NCBI RefSeq assembly: GCF_022601875.1
Contig: NZ_JAKVIP010000010.1
Span: 1 to 64,000, forward strand
DNA from: Chryseobacterium sp. SSA4.19
Lineage (GTDB): Bacteria > Bacteroidota > Bacteroidia > Flavobacteriales > Weeksellaceae
Length of the DNA stretch: 64,000 bases
Reading direction: 5' to 3'
The notes under the pieces were generated by a model that saw only the letters and a list, made by a program, of their open reading frames with translations, did no database searches and was not told the origin of the DNA. Position numbers and translations under genes: made by a program. Positions 7,175-15,573 of this stretch are shown here, piece by piece. The number at the start of each line of letters is the position of its first letter. The first letter of the stretch is position 1.

Positions 7175-8479
7175 TTACTTTATGATCAGCTTTTTAGTTT
7201 CTATTTGGCCGCCAAAAGTAATTTTTACCAGGTAAGCTCCGGAACTAAGATGAGACAGGTTCAGATCCTGTTTGTAGAACCCGGTCTGATTGGTCAGTTC
7301 TGCTGAATACACCTTTTTTCCTGAAAGTTCATACACTTCAACGTTGCCTTTGCTGTTAAGTTTTTCTTTAACGTCAAATAAAACAGTCACCTTCTGATCG
7401 GCAGCTGCCGGATTCGGATAGATACCGAATGATGCTTTTTTACCGGAAACATCAGTAACGCCCAATACCGAAGTGATATTTTTATATTTGAAATACATAT
7501 TTCCGGTCGTGCTTCCCTCGTTGGAAGTAAAGTACATCCTGTAATATTCAGAGCCCTGCTTGATATAATACACAACATCGCTGTATACACCCATCGTTGG
7601 TTTCCAGCTATGGCCGATAGCTGTAATATTATTTGAAAATGCTGCAGAAGCCGGGAGGGTAGATGTCATCGTTGCCTGTGTTTCGGGCTGTACTTTTGCC
7701 ACCGTGATATTGGTATTCTGGATAACACCGGACATTCTGTACTTCATCGTGGCTGGCTGTCCCGTATTAGGGTCTATGTATGGATAATCAGTCCAGTATC
7801 TGGTGAACATAAAGTCCCAGTTGGTTTTATATGGTTCAAGACCGGCTACCTGATTCCCTGTGGCAAGAGAAAAATAGTTGAAGTAAGCATCATCCGAACC
7901 ATTGGCAATGGTCTTTGAAACGGTAGTGTCCCATGATGACGTTGCTGCATTCCATTTGGCGTATTTGAAAGTATAGCCTCCGAAATAATCATCAATCATA
8001 AATTTGTAATAGATACCTGAAGCATATTTTAGAATAAAAATTACTTTTCCTTCTATATGATGATTTCCTGGATTATATTCTCCCCATCCATATGTGGCAG
8101 TTCCCTGTTCAAAAGCACCCTTTTGTATAGATGTGGTATTATCCATATTATATAAAGGGGATCCATAAGCCGAGACATTGTTGGTCGTAATTGCACTCCA
8201 GTCATTCGGGTTACCGGAAGCCTGATAGACTTCGATATTCTGTGCATCATTAATCCTTGTTCCGAAATTCATGCTTGAATTCCTGTAAAAAGCGATATCC
8301 CACATATTAGCTGGCTGTGAAACCGTATTGTTTGCACTTAAATCGAAAAATACACGGTTCTGATAGCTGGTTCCCATCGTCATATTTACAGTAGTATATC
8401 CGTTTATATCAATCTGTGCAGGCACAGTTTGCTGAACTGCTACTGAAAAAAGCGAAGCCAGGAGTAATTTTGTTCTCAT
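7175..8479 (-). CDS. HmuY-like heme-binding protein with T9SS sorting domain
   Basis: 434 residues. Signal peptide to about residue 21 (ends TVPAQ). The body is HmuY-like: repeated W-D-aromatic strands (NMWDIAFYR, TNWDFMFTRY) and a late GHSW...VYYIK...YYRMYFT block that matches the lipoprotein HmuY encoded at 11746-12867 (GANW...FYIIK...FYFKLRFT). The last ~80 residues form a type A T9SS sorting domain (FGIYPNPA, then GKKVYSAEL, ending SSGAYLVKITF and KKLIIK). It should be exported by Sec and released or surface-anchored by T9SS. An extended operator precedes it, shared in sequence with hmuR. Hemophore function is inferred. Confidence 0.75.
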   Translation of the reverse strand: MRTKLLLASLFSVAVQQTVPAQIDINGYTTVNMTMGTSYQNRVFFDLSANNTVSQPANMWDIAFYRNSSMNFGTRINDAQNIEVYQASGNPNDWSAITTNNVSAYGSPLYNMDNTTSIQKGAFEQGTATYGWGEYNPGNHHIEGKVIFILKYASGIYYKFMIDDYFGGYTFKYAKWNAATSSWDTTVSKTIANGSDDAYFNYFSLATGNQVAGLEPYKTNWDFMFTRYWTDYPYIDPNTGQPATMKYRMSGVIQNTNITVAKVQPETQATMTSTLPASAAFSNNITAIGHSWKPTMGVYSDVVYYIKQGSEYYRMYFTSNEGSTTGNMYFKYKNITSVLGVTDVSGKKASFGIYPNPAAADQKVTVLFDVKEKLNSKGNVEVYELSGKKVYSAELTNQTGFYKQDLNLSHLSSGAYLVKITFGGQIETKKLIIK

Positions 8480-8493
8480 GAAGAATATATTTA

Positions 8494-8548
8494 TTATTTA
8501 GAATTGTTCTACAAAACTATATAAATTATTTTTAATTATTCTAAATAA
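8494..8548. promoter_or_regulatory. Extended dyad operator, T9SS HmuY promoter
   Basis: Arms TTATTTAGAATTGTT (from 8494) and AATTATTCTAAATAA (to 8548) form an 11-bp perfect inverted repeat around a 25-bp centre. The left arm continues into the short palindrome TAGAATTGTTCTA. The minus-strand -7 element TAGTTTTG (8519-8512) lies directly beside it. Nearly identical to the site at 9513-9566. Probably binds an iron/heme-responsive repressor such as Fur. Confidence 0.7.
8512..8519 (-). promoter_or_regulatory. -7 element TAGTTTTG of the T9SS HmuY gene
   Basis: TAnnTTTG match 32 bp upstream of the ATG at 8479 and flanked immediately by the operator arm. Confidence 0.6.
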
Positions 8549-8637
8549 AATATGATTTTTATCGTGTTTCCATATTAAATTTTATTTCTAAATCTTTGTT
8601 GACTGTGTGCGTCAAACGTTTTGATACTGTCCATAAA

Positions 8638-8672
8638 AAAAGCCTGATCTATGAATTCATACTTCAGGCTTT
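8638..8672 (-). terminator. Terminator of the T9SS protein gene at 8696
   Basis: Stem AAAGCCTGA / TCAGGCTTT with an inner TATGAATTCATA palindrome, followed on the minus strand by a T-run. Confidence 0.8.
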
Positions 8673-8695
8673 AAAATTATGAGGTCTAATAAATC

Positions 8696-9502
8696 TTATT
8701 TTTTAATAAACTTGGATTTTATAACGGCACCTTCCTGTGTTTCAATAATCATATAATAAACACCGGTGTGCAGTGTACTGATATCAAATGATCTACCGGA
8801 TAATTTTCCTTCTTTCACTTTTTGACCGGCAGCCGAGTAAATGCTGATGTTTTTAGGATCTTTTTTGGTGACAAACTGTAAAGCAGTATGATCAGAAGTT
8901 ATGACAAACTGAATCTCATTTTTTGATTTTTGAGCATCGTTGACAGCAAGATTAGCCGAAGCTGCATAGACAACATCATCAATTTCCAATACAGTATGAG
9001 GTGCAAGAGGACCTACAAATCTGAATACAATATATTGTGATGCAGAAGCTGTAACAGGGACGGAGATTGTTTGGAATACATCACCAGACAGGAAAGTAGC
9101 ATTCCCCAGAGCAACAAAAGTAGTCATATCAGTTGGATTGGAAGCCAATCCTACCTGTACCGTACCCGGTGCAGAACCCGTATTTCTTCTTGCTTTAAAA
9201 GTTAAGGTTTTATTTCCGTCAGGTGCTACAATCATTGGTGAAATTAAATACTGGGGGCTGTTTTGGTTTGCTCCTGAATAAGATTGTACAAAATGATCAG
9301 ATGGTCCGTTGGCAATGATATTCATCATGGGATTAGGATTTCCGACACCGGGAGGAAGTATTGAGGTCCATTGATTCTGGGGGAAAACATTTTGTCCCTG
9401 ACCCAAGGTAAAACTGTTGAAATTCTCATTAATTGTAGCTACCTGTGCATGAGCCGAAGCTGCCGCTAGCATCAAAGTTCCAATAAGTAGTCGTAATTTC
9501 AT
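8696..9502 (-). CDS. T9SS-sorted secreted protein, choice-of-anchor J type
   Basis: 268 residues. Signal peptide ending ASAHAQ near residue 20. Residues ~25-185 form a jelly-roll-like domain with INENFNSF at the start and GPSDHFVQSYSGAN, a pattern of choice-of-anchor/cleaved-adhesin domains. A type A T9SS sorting domain fills the last ~70 residues (ISIYSAAGQKVKEGKL, then THTGVYYMII-like end and KSKFIKK). Divergent from hmuR over a shared operator, so it belongs to the same regulon. No heme-binding motif was identified; adhesion or binding of a host protein is possible. Confidence 0.75.
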   Translation of the reverse strand: MKLRLLIGTLMLAAASAHAQVATINENFNSFTLGQGQNVFPQNQWTSILPPGVGNPNPMMNIIANGPSDHFVQSYSGANQNSPQYLISPMIVAPDGNKTLTFKARRNTGSAPGTVQVGLASNPTDMTTFVALGNATFLSGDVFQTISVPVTASASQYIVFRFVGPLAPHTVLEIDDVVYAASANLAVNDAQKSKNEIQFVITSDHTALQFVTKKDPKNISIYSAAGQKVKEGKLSGRSFDISTLHTGVYYMIIETQEGAVIKSKFIKK

Positions 9503-9512
9503 AACATTATTT

Positions 9513-9566
9513 TTATTTAGAATTATTCTACAAAATTATACAATTATTTTTAATTGTTCTAAATAA
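9513..9566. promoter_or_regulatory. Extended dyad operator between the T9SS gene and hmuR
   Basis: Left arm TTATTTAGAATTATTCTA (9513-9530, containing the perfect palindrome TAGAATTATTCTA) and right arm AATTGTTCTAAATAA (9552-9566). The left arm abuts the minus-strand -7 element TAATTTTG (9538-9531); the right arm lies just upstream of the plus-strand -7 element at 9572. One bound repressor could silence both divergent promoters. Confidence 0.75.
9531..9538 (-). promoter_or_regulatory. -7 element TAATTTTG of the T9SS gene at 8696
   Basis: TAnnTTTG match 28 bp upstream of the ATG at 9502. Confidence 0.55.
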
Positions 9567-9571
9567 AACAT

Positions 9572-9579
9572 TATATTTG
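9572..9579 (+). promoter_or_regulatory. -7 element TATATTTG of hmuR
   Basis: TAnnTTTG match 19 bp before the hmuR ATG; TTG at 9554-9556 within the operator arm may act as the -33 element. Confidence 0.55.
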
Positions 9580-9598
9580 TCAAAAATTTTTTGCCTCT

Positions 9599-11734
9599 AT
9601 GAAGAAGAAAGTGCTTTCCGTTCTATCATTATCCACGGTTCTCTGGATGAATGCACAGGAAAAAGATTCTCTCAATCAAAGTAAAATAGAAGAGGTTGTC
9701 ATCACCGGGCAATATACCCAGCAAGCGATTAATAAATCTATTTATAAGGTTGAAGTCATAGATGCACAGCAGATTAAGAATATGGCGGTAACGAATGTTG
9801 CAGAAGTCCTGAATCAGAATCTTAACATTTTAATAGAACCGAATAAAAGCTCAGGAAATTCGAGTGCCAATATTCTGGGACTTAGTGGGGCGTATACAAA
9901 GATTCTCATCGATAATATTCCTGTAGTAAGTGATGAGGGGATGGGGAATCTTGTCGATCTTACAAAAATCAACGTTAATAATATCGAACGGATTGAGGTG
10001 GTAAAAGGGTCAATGGGTGTTGAATATGGGAACAATGCGGTGGCGGGAGTCATAAATATTATTACGAAGAAAAGCTATGGCAAGAAATTTACAGCACTGG
10101 CCTCTTTACAGGAGGAAACTGTTGGAAAAGATTATGACTGGTTTAAAAAAGGGAACGGCCGTCATATTCAGTCTTTAAATTTAGGATATAGAATTAATGA
10201 CAACTGGTCGGTTTCTGGAGATATTAATCATAATGATTTCAAGGGATATAAAGGTGATCTTAACGGATACAAATATTTTAACGAAAGCAACGATGCACTG
10301 CGGGGCTATGACTGGCAGCCGAAAGAACAGCTGACAACTAACGGGACCATACGCTATAGTAAAAACAATACCAGTTTCTTCTACAAATTAAATTTTCTTA
10401 CCGAGAAAATAAATTATTACAATCCTTTAATTACTACACTACCGCTCGGAGGGCTTAACAGAACTTACACTGCAGATGATAAGGATTATCATACCAACAG
10501 ATGGATTCACCAGTTTAATATCCAAACCAAACTGGGAAGGATTAATTATAACGGTGATTTTTCTTATCAGAGCCAGGAAAGAAAATCACAGATATACACC
10601 TATGATATTCCTAACAGACGGGAAATATCAAGAGATCCCGAAATTACGTTCTATAAATCCAATGTACTGTATTCAAGAGGGATGTTCAGCAATTTCCTGA
10701 ATAATGAAAAGATCAATTTTCAGCTTGGATATGAATTAGACCGGACTAAAGGTTTCGCTGATGCGACAACCTTTGAAAGCAACAATAACGGAAAGAGCAT
10801 TGAACGTACGGTTTTTAATTATGCCAACTTCTTATCGGCAGAATGGAACATCAATGACTGGCTGTCATTCCGTCCGGGAGTAAGATTGGCTTTAAGCGAC
10901 AGATTTAGTGCACAATATAATTATTCAGGGACTTTAAGATTTAAAACGTCTGAGAATTCGGACATCCGAACGGTTTTTGGATCTGCCAACAGATTCCCGA
11001 CATATGATGAACTGTATACTTTCGTAGTCGATAACAATCATGATATCAGAGGAAATGAGGGTTTGAAGCCGGAAACGGGATATTCTGCCGCCGCATTCTG
11101 GGACTATGAGTTAACCAATACAAATAACTGGAAATTTAATTTCAGTCTTTCAGGGATGTACCTCGATGTAAAAAACAGGATCGAGAATGTTATTATCAAC
11201 AACAGCCCGTTGCAGATTACTTTTCTGAATTTGGATAACTATAGGTCTGTGCTATTTGGCGGAGGCGTTAATGCAAGAAAAGGGGATCTGACATTGAATG
11301 CAGGAATTTCGGTAATGGGAATTTCGCAGGTCTTAAATACTGAAAAGATCACTTCACCGGATAATTACAATTATTATGCGGAAGCCAATCTTGCAGCCAA
11401 CTACACGTTACCGTCTTCAAAAACCTTGTTTGCCCTTTATTATAAATATACCGGGAAGCAAAGACGTTACACGCATCGGGGAGAAAAAAATAATCCAACA
11501 GATCCGGGACAATATATACTGGGAGAAATCGGCGATTTCAATATGCTGAATTTCACAGTGAGCCAGCCCTTCTTTAAAAACCATTTTGAAATAAGCGCAG
11601 GAGTGAAAAATATCTTAGACGTGACGAGTGTAAACAATACGATTCAATCCGGAAACAGCCACAATGCAGCTGCCAATCAACAGAATCTGTTCTATGGCAG
11701 AAGTTACTTTGCCAGATTAAATTATAATTTTTAA
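9599..11734 (+). CDS. hmuR: TonB-dependent heme receptor (HmuR-like)
   Basis: 711 residues. Signal peptide ending near residue 19 (LWMNAQ). N-terminal plug domain: IEEVVITGQY (TonB-box-like start), VAEVLNQNLNI, IERIEVVKGSMGVEYGNNAVAGVINIITKK. The rest is a 22-strand-type beta-barrel with aromatic-girdle strands and a C-terminal phenylalanine (LNYNF). Substrate is inferred from the genes that follow: HmuY lipoprotein, heme ABC transporter and HmuS. No carboxypeptidase-like N-terminal extension, so it is not a SusC. First gene of a tightly packed heme operon. Confidence 0.9.
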   Translation: MKKKVLSVLSLSTVLWMNAQEKDSLNQSKIEEVVITGQYTQQAINKSIYKVEVIDAQQIKNMAVTNVAEVLNQNLNILIEPNKSSGNSSANILGLSGAYTKILIDNIPVVSDEGMGNLVDLTKINVNNIERIEVVKGSMGVEYGNNAVAGVINIITKKSYGKKFTALASLQEETVGKDYDWFKKGNGRHIQSLNLGYRINDNWSVSGDINHNDFKGYKGDLNGYKYFNESNDALRGYDWQPKEQLTTNGTIRYSKNNTSFFYKLNFLTEKINYYNPLITTLPLGGLNRTYTADDKDYHTNRWIHQFNIQTKLGRINYNGDFSYQSQERKSQIYTYDIPNRREISRDPEITFYKSNVLYSRGMFSNFLNNEKINFQLGYELDRTKGFADATTFESNNNGKSIERTVFNYANFLSAEWNINDWLSFRPGVRLALSDRFSAQYNYSGTLRFKTSENSDIRTVFGSANRFPTYDELYTFVVDNNHDIRGNEGLKPETGYSAAAFWDYELTNTNNWKFNFSLSGMYLDVKNRIENVIINNSPLQITFLNLDNYRSVLFGGGVNARKGDLTLNAGISVMGISQVLNTEKITSPDNYNYYAEANLAANYTLPSSKTLFALYYKYTGKQRRYTHRGEKNNPTDPGQYILGEIGDFNMLNFTVSQPFFKNHFEISAGVKNILDVTSVNNTIQSGNSHNAAANQQNLFYGRSYFARLNYNF

Positions 11735-11745
11735 ATAAGTTAGAA

Positions 11746-12867
11746 ATGAAAAAAATACTATTCTGCTTATGGATAGGAGCATCTTTATCTCAGTCCTGTA
11801 TTAATGACAATGAAGATCCTGTAGCGGTGGCTCCGTTTCAAGGAGCTATAGGAGACCCTAAAGTAGGAGGAGCAACAGAACCGAATCAGGTTTGGATAGA
11901 TTTAAGCGAAATCGATCCCGTTACAAAAGGACCTGTTCAGACCCTTACCAAAAGAACGGATTGGGACCTGGCGTTTTATTCAGGGGCTCAGTTTAAGGTA
12001 GTATTGAATTCGTCCATTATGATGGCTGCTGCTAAAATTCCTAATGTTACGGATATAAGCCAGGTAACTGAAGCTATGGTTTCTACTTTGAAAACCCAGG
12101 TTCAGGTGGCAAATTTCAATCCGGCAAATGAAATCTATATCGATGATGTTAAAGGAGATTTCCCAAATGGATATACTGCGATTGAAAAGATTGAAGCCAT
12201 CGATTCCCAGAATGCAGTCTACCTTGTCAATATGGGAAAAGAAATTAATGCAGGTCCGGTACCTGTTGGCTCTGTTGCTACGGGTGGAGACAGCAGAGGC
12301 TGGAAAATAATACAGATCGTACGTGCTGGAGAGGGATATAAAGTGAAATATGGAGATATTGCTGGGGAAAATTATGTGATTACCGTAAATAAAAATGCTG
12401 CCTATAATTATAATTTCGTGAGTTTAAAAGACAAAAAAGAAATTACCATTCAGCCGGAAAAGAAAAAATGGGACCTGTGTTTTACCGTATTTACAAACAC
12501 CATTACAGGAGCGGGAAGCTATATTTTTGCCGACTTTGTAACCACCAATAATGTCGGTGGGACTGGAGCTTATGAAGTGGTGGTGCCTGCGCCGGCATCA
12601 GGACTAGAGGCATACAACAACTTTAAAACTTCGGATATTGATCAGTCGAAATTCATCTATAACGATCAGCGTGTTATTGGCGCAAACTGGAGAAATCCTG
12701 TCGGGGCAAACGGCCTTGAAGTATATGGAGACCGTTTCTACATCATCAAAGATGCAAATGGATTTTATTTCAAGCTGAGGTTTACCAGACTCATTAAGGC
12801 AGATGCAGATAATCAGGGAGTGAAAGGAGAAAGAGGTTTCCCTTCTTTTGAATATAAGTCTTTATAA
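11746..12867 (+). CDS. hmuY: HmuY family heme-binding lipoprotein
   Basis: 373 residues. Lipoprotein signal with lipobox LSQSC (Cys 18) followed by acidic residues (INDNED), as in Bacteroidota lipoproteins sent to the cell surface. HmuY-type strands: TDWDLAFYSG, KKWDLCFTVF, GANWRNPVG and FYFKLRFTRL, ending GFPSFEYKSL. HmuY proteins capture heme and hand it to the TonB receptor HmuR, encoded 11 bp upstream. Paralogous to the T9SS-sorted protein at 7175. Heme ligands cannot be assigned with confidence. Confidence 0.85.
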   Translation: MKKILFCLWIGASLSQSCINDNEDPVAVAPFQGAIGDPKVGGATEPNQVWIDLSEIDPVTKGPVQTLTKRTDWDLAFYSGAQFKVVLNSSIMMAAAKIPNVTDISQVTEAMVSTLKTQVQVANFNPANEIYIDDVKGDFPNGYTAIEKIEAIDSQNAVYLVNMGKEINAGPVPVGSVATGGDSRGWKIIQIVRAGEGYKVKYGDIAGENYVITVNKNAAYNYNFVSLKDKKEITIQPEKKKWDLCFTVFTNTITGAGSYIFADFVTTNNVGGTGAYEVVVPAPASGLEAYNNFKTSDIDQSKFIYNDQRVIGANWRNPVGANGLEVYGDRFYIIKDANGFYFKLRFTRLIKADADNQGVKGERGFPSFEYKSL

Positions 12868-12899
12868 ATCATTCAATCAATCAAATAAATCGTATATCA

Positions 12900-13778
12900 A
12901 TGAAAAAAATAATTCTTGCCGTGTCTATGCTGGTTGCAGTATACTCATGCAAAAAAGAAGAAGGTACTAAGACCGGTAACACTACGGAAGTCAGCTCGGA
13001 AACTCCCAAATCCAATAATAAGATCGTTACCCTTAATGGCGGGATCACGGAAATTGTTGCTGCTTTAGGCCACGAAAAAGAAATCGTTGGAACAGACGTT
13101 ACAAGTACTTATCCTGAATCTCTGAAAACTACAGCCAAAGATTTAGGCCATGTGAGATCAATGACTATTGAACCAATCATGGCGGTAAGCCCAACCCTTA
13201 TTTTAGCATCTGATAAAGATATCAATCCTGAGCTGATGGGGAAAATCAGGTCATCAGGAATTAAAGCTGAAATTTTCAGGCAGGAATTTACGGTTGGGGG
13301 AACGAAAAAATTAATTGCTGATGTGGCCAAAGCGATCGGGAATACAGATTACCAGAAGCTTAATGATAAAATTGATGCTGATTTAAAACAAATCCAACCG
13401 ATGGCTAAAAAGCCGAAAGTATTATTCATTTATGCAAGAGGCCCGATGCTGATGGTATCCGGGAAAAATACACCGATGGCTTCATTAATTGAATTGGCAG
13501 GCGGCGAAAATGCGGTAAATGATTTTGAAGATTTCAAACCGTTAACGCCTGAAGCGGTGGTAAAAGCTAATCCGGATGTTCTGTTTTTCTTTACCAGCGG
13601 GCTTGAGGGTGCCGGAGGAAATGAAGGTGCTTTGAAAATGCCGGGCGTTTCACAAACAAATGCCGGTAAAAATAAAAAGATCATTGCTATGGACGGAGGC
13701 TTGGTTTCAGGTTTCGGACCGAGATTAGGGGAAGCGGCTGTAGGATTAAACAAACTGTTAATTGAAAGCACCAAGTAA
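12900..13778 (+). CDS. hmuT: Heme ABC transporter substrate-binding lipoprotein HmuT
   Basis: 292 residues. Lipoprotein signal with Cys 17 (AVYSCKK). Two-lobed class III binding-protein (PF01497) features: VTLNGGITEIVAALG, VGTDVTSTYPESL, LGHVRSMTIEPIMAVSPTLILAS in the first lobe; PKVLFIYARGPMLMVSGKNTPM and MDGGLVSGFGPRLGEA in the second. The order T-U-V and neighbouring hmuS support heme rather than siderophore. Takes heme from the receptor in the periplasm. Confidence 0.9.
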   Translation: MKKIILAVSMLVAVYSCKKEEGTKTGNTTEVSSETPKSNNKIVTLNGGITEIVAALGHEKEIVGTDVTSTYPESLKTTAKDLGHVRSMTIEPIMAVSPTLILASDKDINPELMGKIRSSGIKAEIFRQEFTVGGTKKLIADVAKAIGNTDYQKLNDKIDADLKQIQPMAKKPKVLFIYARGPMLMVSGKNTPMASLIELAGGENAVNDFEDFKPLTPEAVVKANPDVLFFFTSGLEGAGGNEGALKMPGVSQTNAGKNKKIIAMDGGLVSGFGPRLGEAAVGLNKLLIESTK

Positions 13779-14805
13779 ACTATATTTTTACATGATTATA
13801 AGTGCCATATTGCTTATTTTAATAGCGGTATGGTCACTTAATACCGGAGTATATGACTTTGGAGGCAAATCAGCATTTGAAATATTAAACAAAATAATAC
13901 AGGCAGATCCTGGCTTATCATTAAGTGACAAATACGTAGTATGGGAGGTACGGGCCGCCAGAATTGTAATGGCCATCCTGATCGGAAGCATGCTGGCTGT
14001 ATCCGGAACAGGCCTGCAGGGATTGTTTAAAAACCCTCTGGCAACGGGAGATCTGATAGGGCTGACTTCGGGAGCAACTTTGCTTGCCGCGATTGCGATT
14101 GTTTTAGGAGGACATTTTCAGCAGTATCTTCCTGAAGCCGTACAGTTTTCGCTGGTAGGGATCTCTGCTTTCATCGGTTCTTTTTTATCCATGATGCTGG
14201 TGTACAGGATTTCGACAAGCGGCGGCAAAACAAATGTGGTCATGATGCTGTTAACAGGAGTTGCGATTACAGCGATCGGATTTTCGATTACAGGATTTCT
14301 GATTTATATCTCAAAAGATGAGCAGCTGAGAGATCTGACCTTCTGGAATTTAGGAAGCCTGGCAGGTGCCACCTGGACAAAAAATATAATCCTGACAGTG
14401 GTTTTGATGATATCCTACAGCATGATTTTGCCAAAAGGAAAAGCGCTGAATGCCATGATGTTGGGTGAAAAAGATGCACAGCACCTGGGAATCAATGTGG
14501 AAAGACTGAAAAAACAGATTATCATGATGACTGCCCTGATGATCGGGACCTGTGTGGCTTTTTCAGGAACGATAGGTTTTGTCGGCCTTATCGTACCCTA
14601 TATTCTCAGGCTTCTGTTTAAGTCAAATTATGCATTTATCCTGCCCCTGTCAGCGGTTTGCGGAAGTATTTTACTTCTGACAGCGGATACCTTCAGCAGG
14701 AGTATTGTAGAACCTTCAGAATTGCCGATCGGTATTTTAACGGCATTAATGGGAGGCCCTGTTTTTATTGCCATTTTGGTTAAATCAAAGAAATCGTTAT
14801 CATGA
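13762..14805 (+). CDS. hmuU: Heme ABC transporter permease HmuU
   Basis: FecCD/BtuC family permease with about ten membrane helices. Signature segments: VWEVRAARIVMAILIGSMLAVSG, GLFKNPLATGDLIGLTSGA, GLIVPYILRLLF and ELPIGILTALMGGPVFIAIL. A TTG start at 13762, overlapping hmuT by 17 bp, would supply two N-terminal lysines before the first helix (347 residues); an ATG at 13792 gives 337 residues and is an equally possible start. It overlaps hmuV by four bases. Confidence 0.9.
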   Translation: MKAPSKLYFYMIISAILLILIAVWSLNTGVYDFGGKSAFEILNKIIQADPGLSLSDKYVVWEVRAARIVMAILIGSMLAVSGTGLQGLFKNPLATGDLIGLTSGATLLAAIAIVLGGHFQQYLPEAVQFSLVGISAFIGSFLSMMLVYRISTSGGKTNVVMMLLTGVAITAIGFSITGFLIYISKDEQLRDLTFWNLGSLAGATWTKNIILTVVLMISYSMILPKGKALNAMMLGEKDAQHLGINVERLKKQIIMMTALMIGTCVAFSGTIGFVGLIVPYILRLLFKSNYAFILPLSAVCGSILLLTADTFSRSIVEPSELPIGILTALMGGPVFIAILVKSKKSLS

Positions 14806-15572
14806 TCAGGGCACATCAGATCAGTTACCGGCATAAAGAATTCCATATTCTGGACGGGATCGATATTTCACTGGAATACGGTGAATTTTTAGGCATCGTG
14901 GGTCCGAACGGAGCCGGAAAATCAAGCCTGCTAAGCATTCTGGCCAATGAAGTGAAAACAGAACAGAAGATCCTGTTTAAAAATAAAAGCATTATGGATT
15001 GGGATGTAAGGGAATTGTCCAAACATAAAGCGAAATTTTCCCAGCACAACAGCAACGATATTCCGCTGGAAGTAAAAGACGTTGTGATGATGGGACGTTA
15101 CCCATATTTTGATGCACAGCCAAAAAAGGAAGACCATGAAGCCATGAACAGCATGATGTATGAAACCGATGTTTTTCATTTAAAGGAAAGAGAATACAAT
15201 ACCTTGTCAGGCGGAGAGAAACAACGTGTACATCTTTCCAGAGTGATGGCACAATTACAGAATGAAATTGCGCATAAGCTTCTGTTCCTAGATGAACCGT
15301 TAAATAATTTGGATGTAAAGCATCAATATAAAGCACTGGAAATTATTAAGAAATTCACTGGGAAAACCAATTCGGCAGTTGTTGTTCTTCACGATCTTAA
15401 TCTGGCGGCACAATATGCAGATAAAATTCTGCTGATGAAATCAGGAAAAGCTACAGCATTCGGGACACCGGAAGAAGTTTTTACCGCTGAAAATATCAGC
15501 AATGCCTATAATTTTCCCTGTACCATCTGTGCGCATCCGATAACCGGTAACCCGATGATTATTTTTGGATAG
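14802..15572 (+). CDS. hmuV: Heme ABC transporter ATP-binding protein HmuV
   Basis: 256 residues. Walker A GPNGAGKS at 34-41, Q-loop in AKFSQHNSN, ABC signature LSGGEKQRVHLSR, Walker B LLFLDEPLNNLD and switch histidine VVVLHDLNLA. The start overlaps the end of hmuU as ATGA, indicating translational coupling. The C-terminal TICAHPITGNPMI is typical of HmuV. Energises heme import through HmuU. Confidence 0.92.
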   Translation: MIRAHQISYRHKEFHILDGIDISLEYGEFLGIVGPNGAGKSSLLSILANEVKTEQKILFKNKSIMDWDVRELSKHKAKFSQHNSNDIPLEVKDVVMMGRYPYFDAQPKKEDHEAMNSMMYETDVFHLKEREYNTLSGGEKQRVHLSRVMAQLQNEIAHKLLFLDEPLNNLDVKHQYKALEIIKKFTGKTNSAVVVLHDLNLAAQYADKILLMKSGKATAFGTPEEVFTAENISNAYNFPCTICAHPITGNPMIIFG

Positions 15573-15573
15573 C

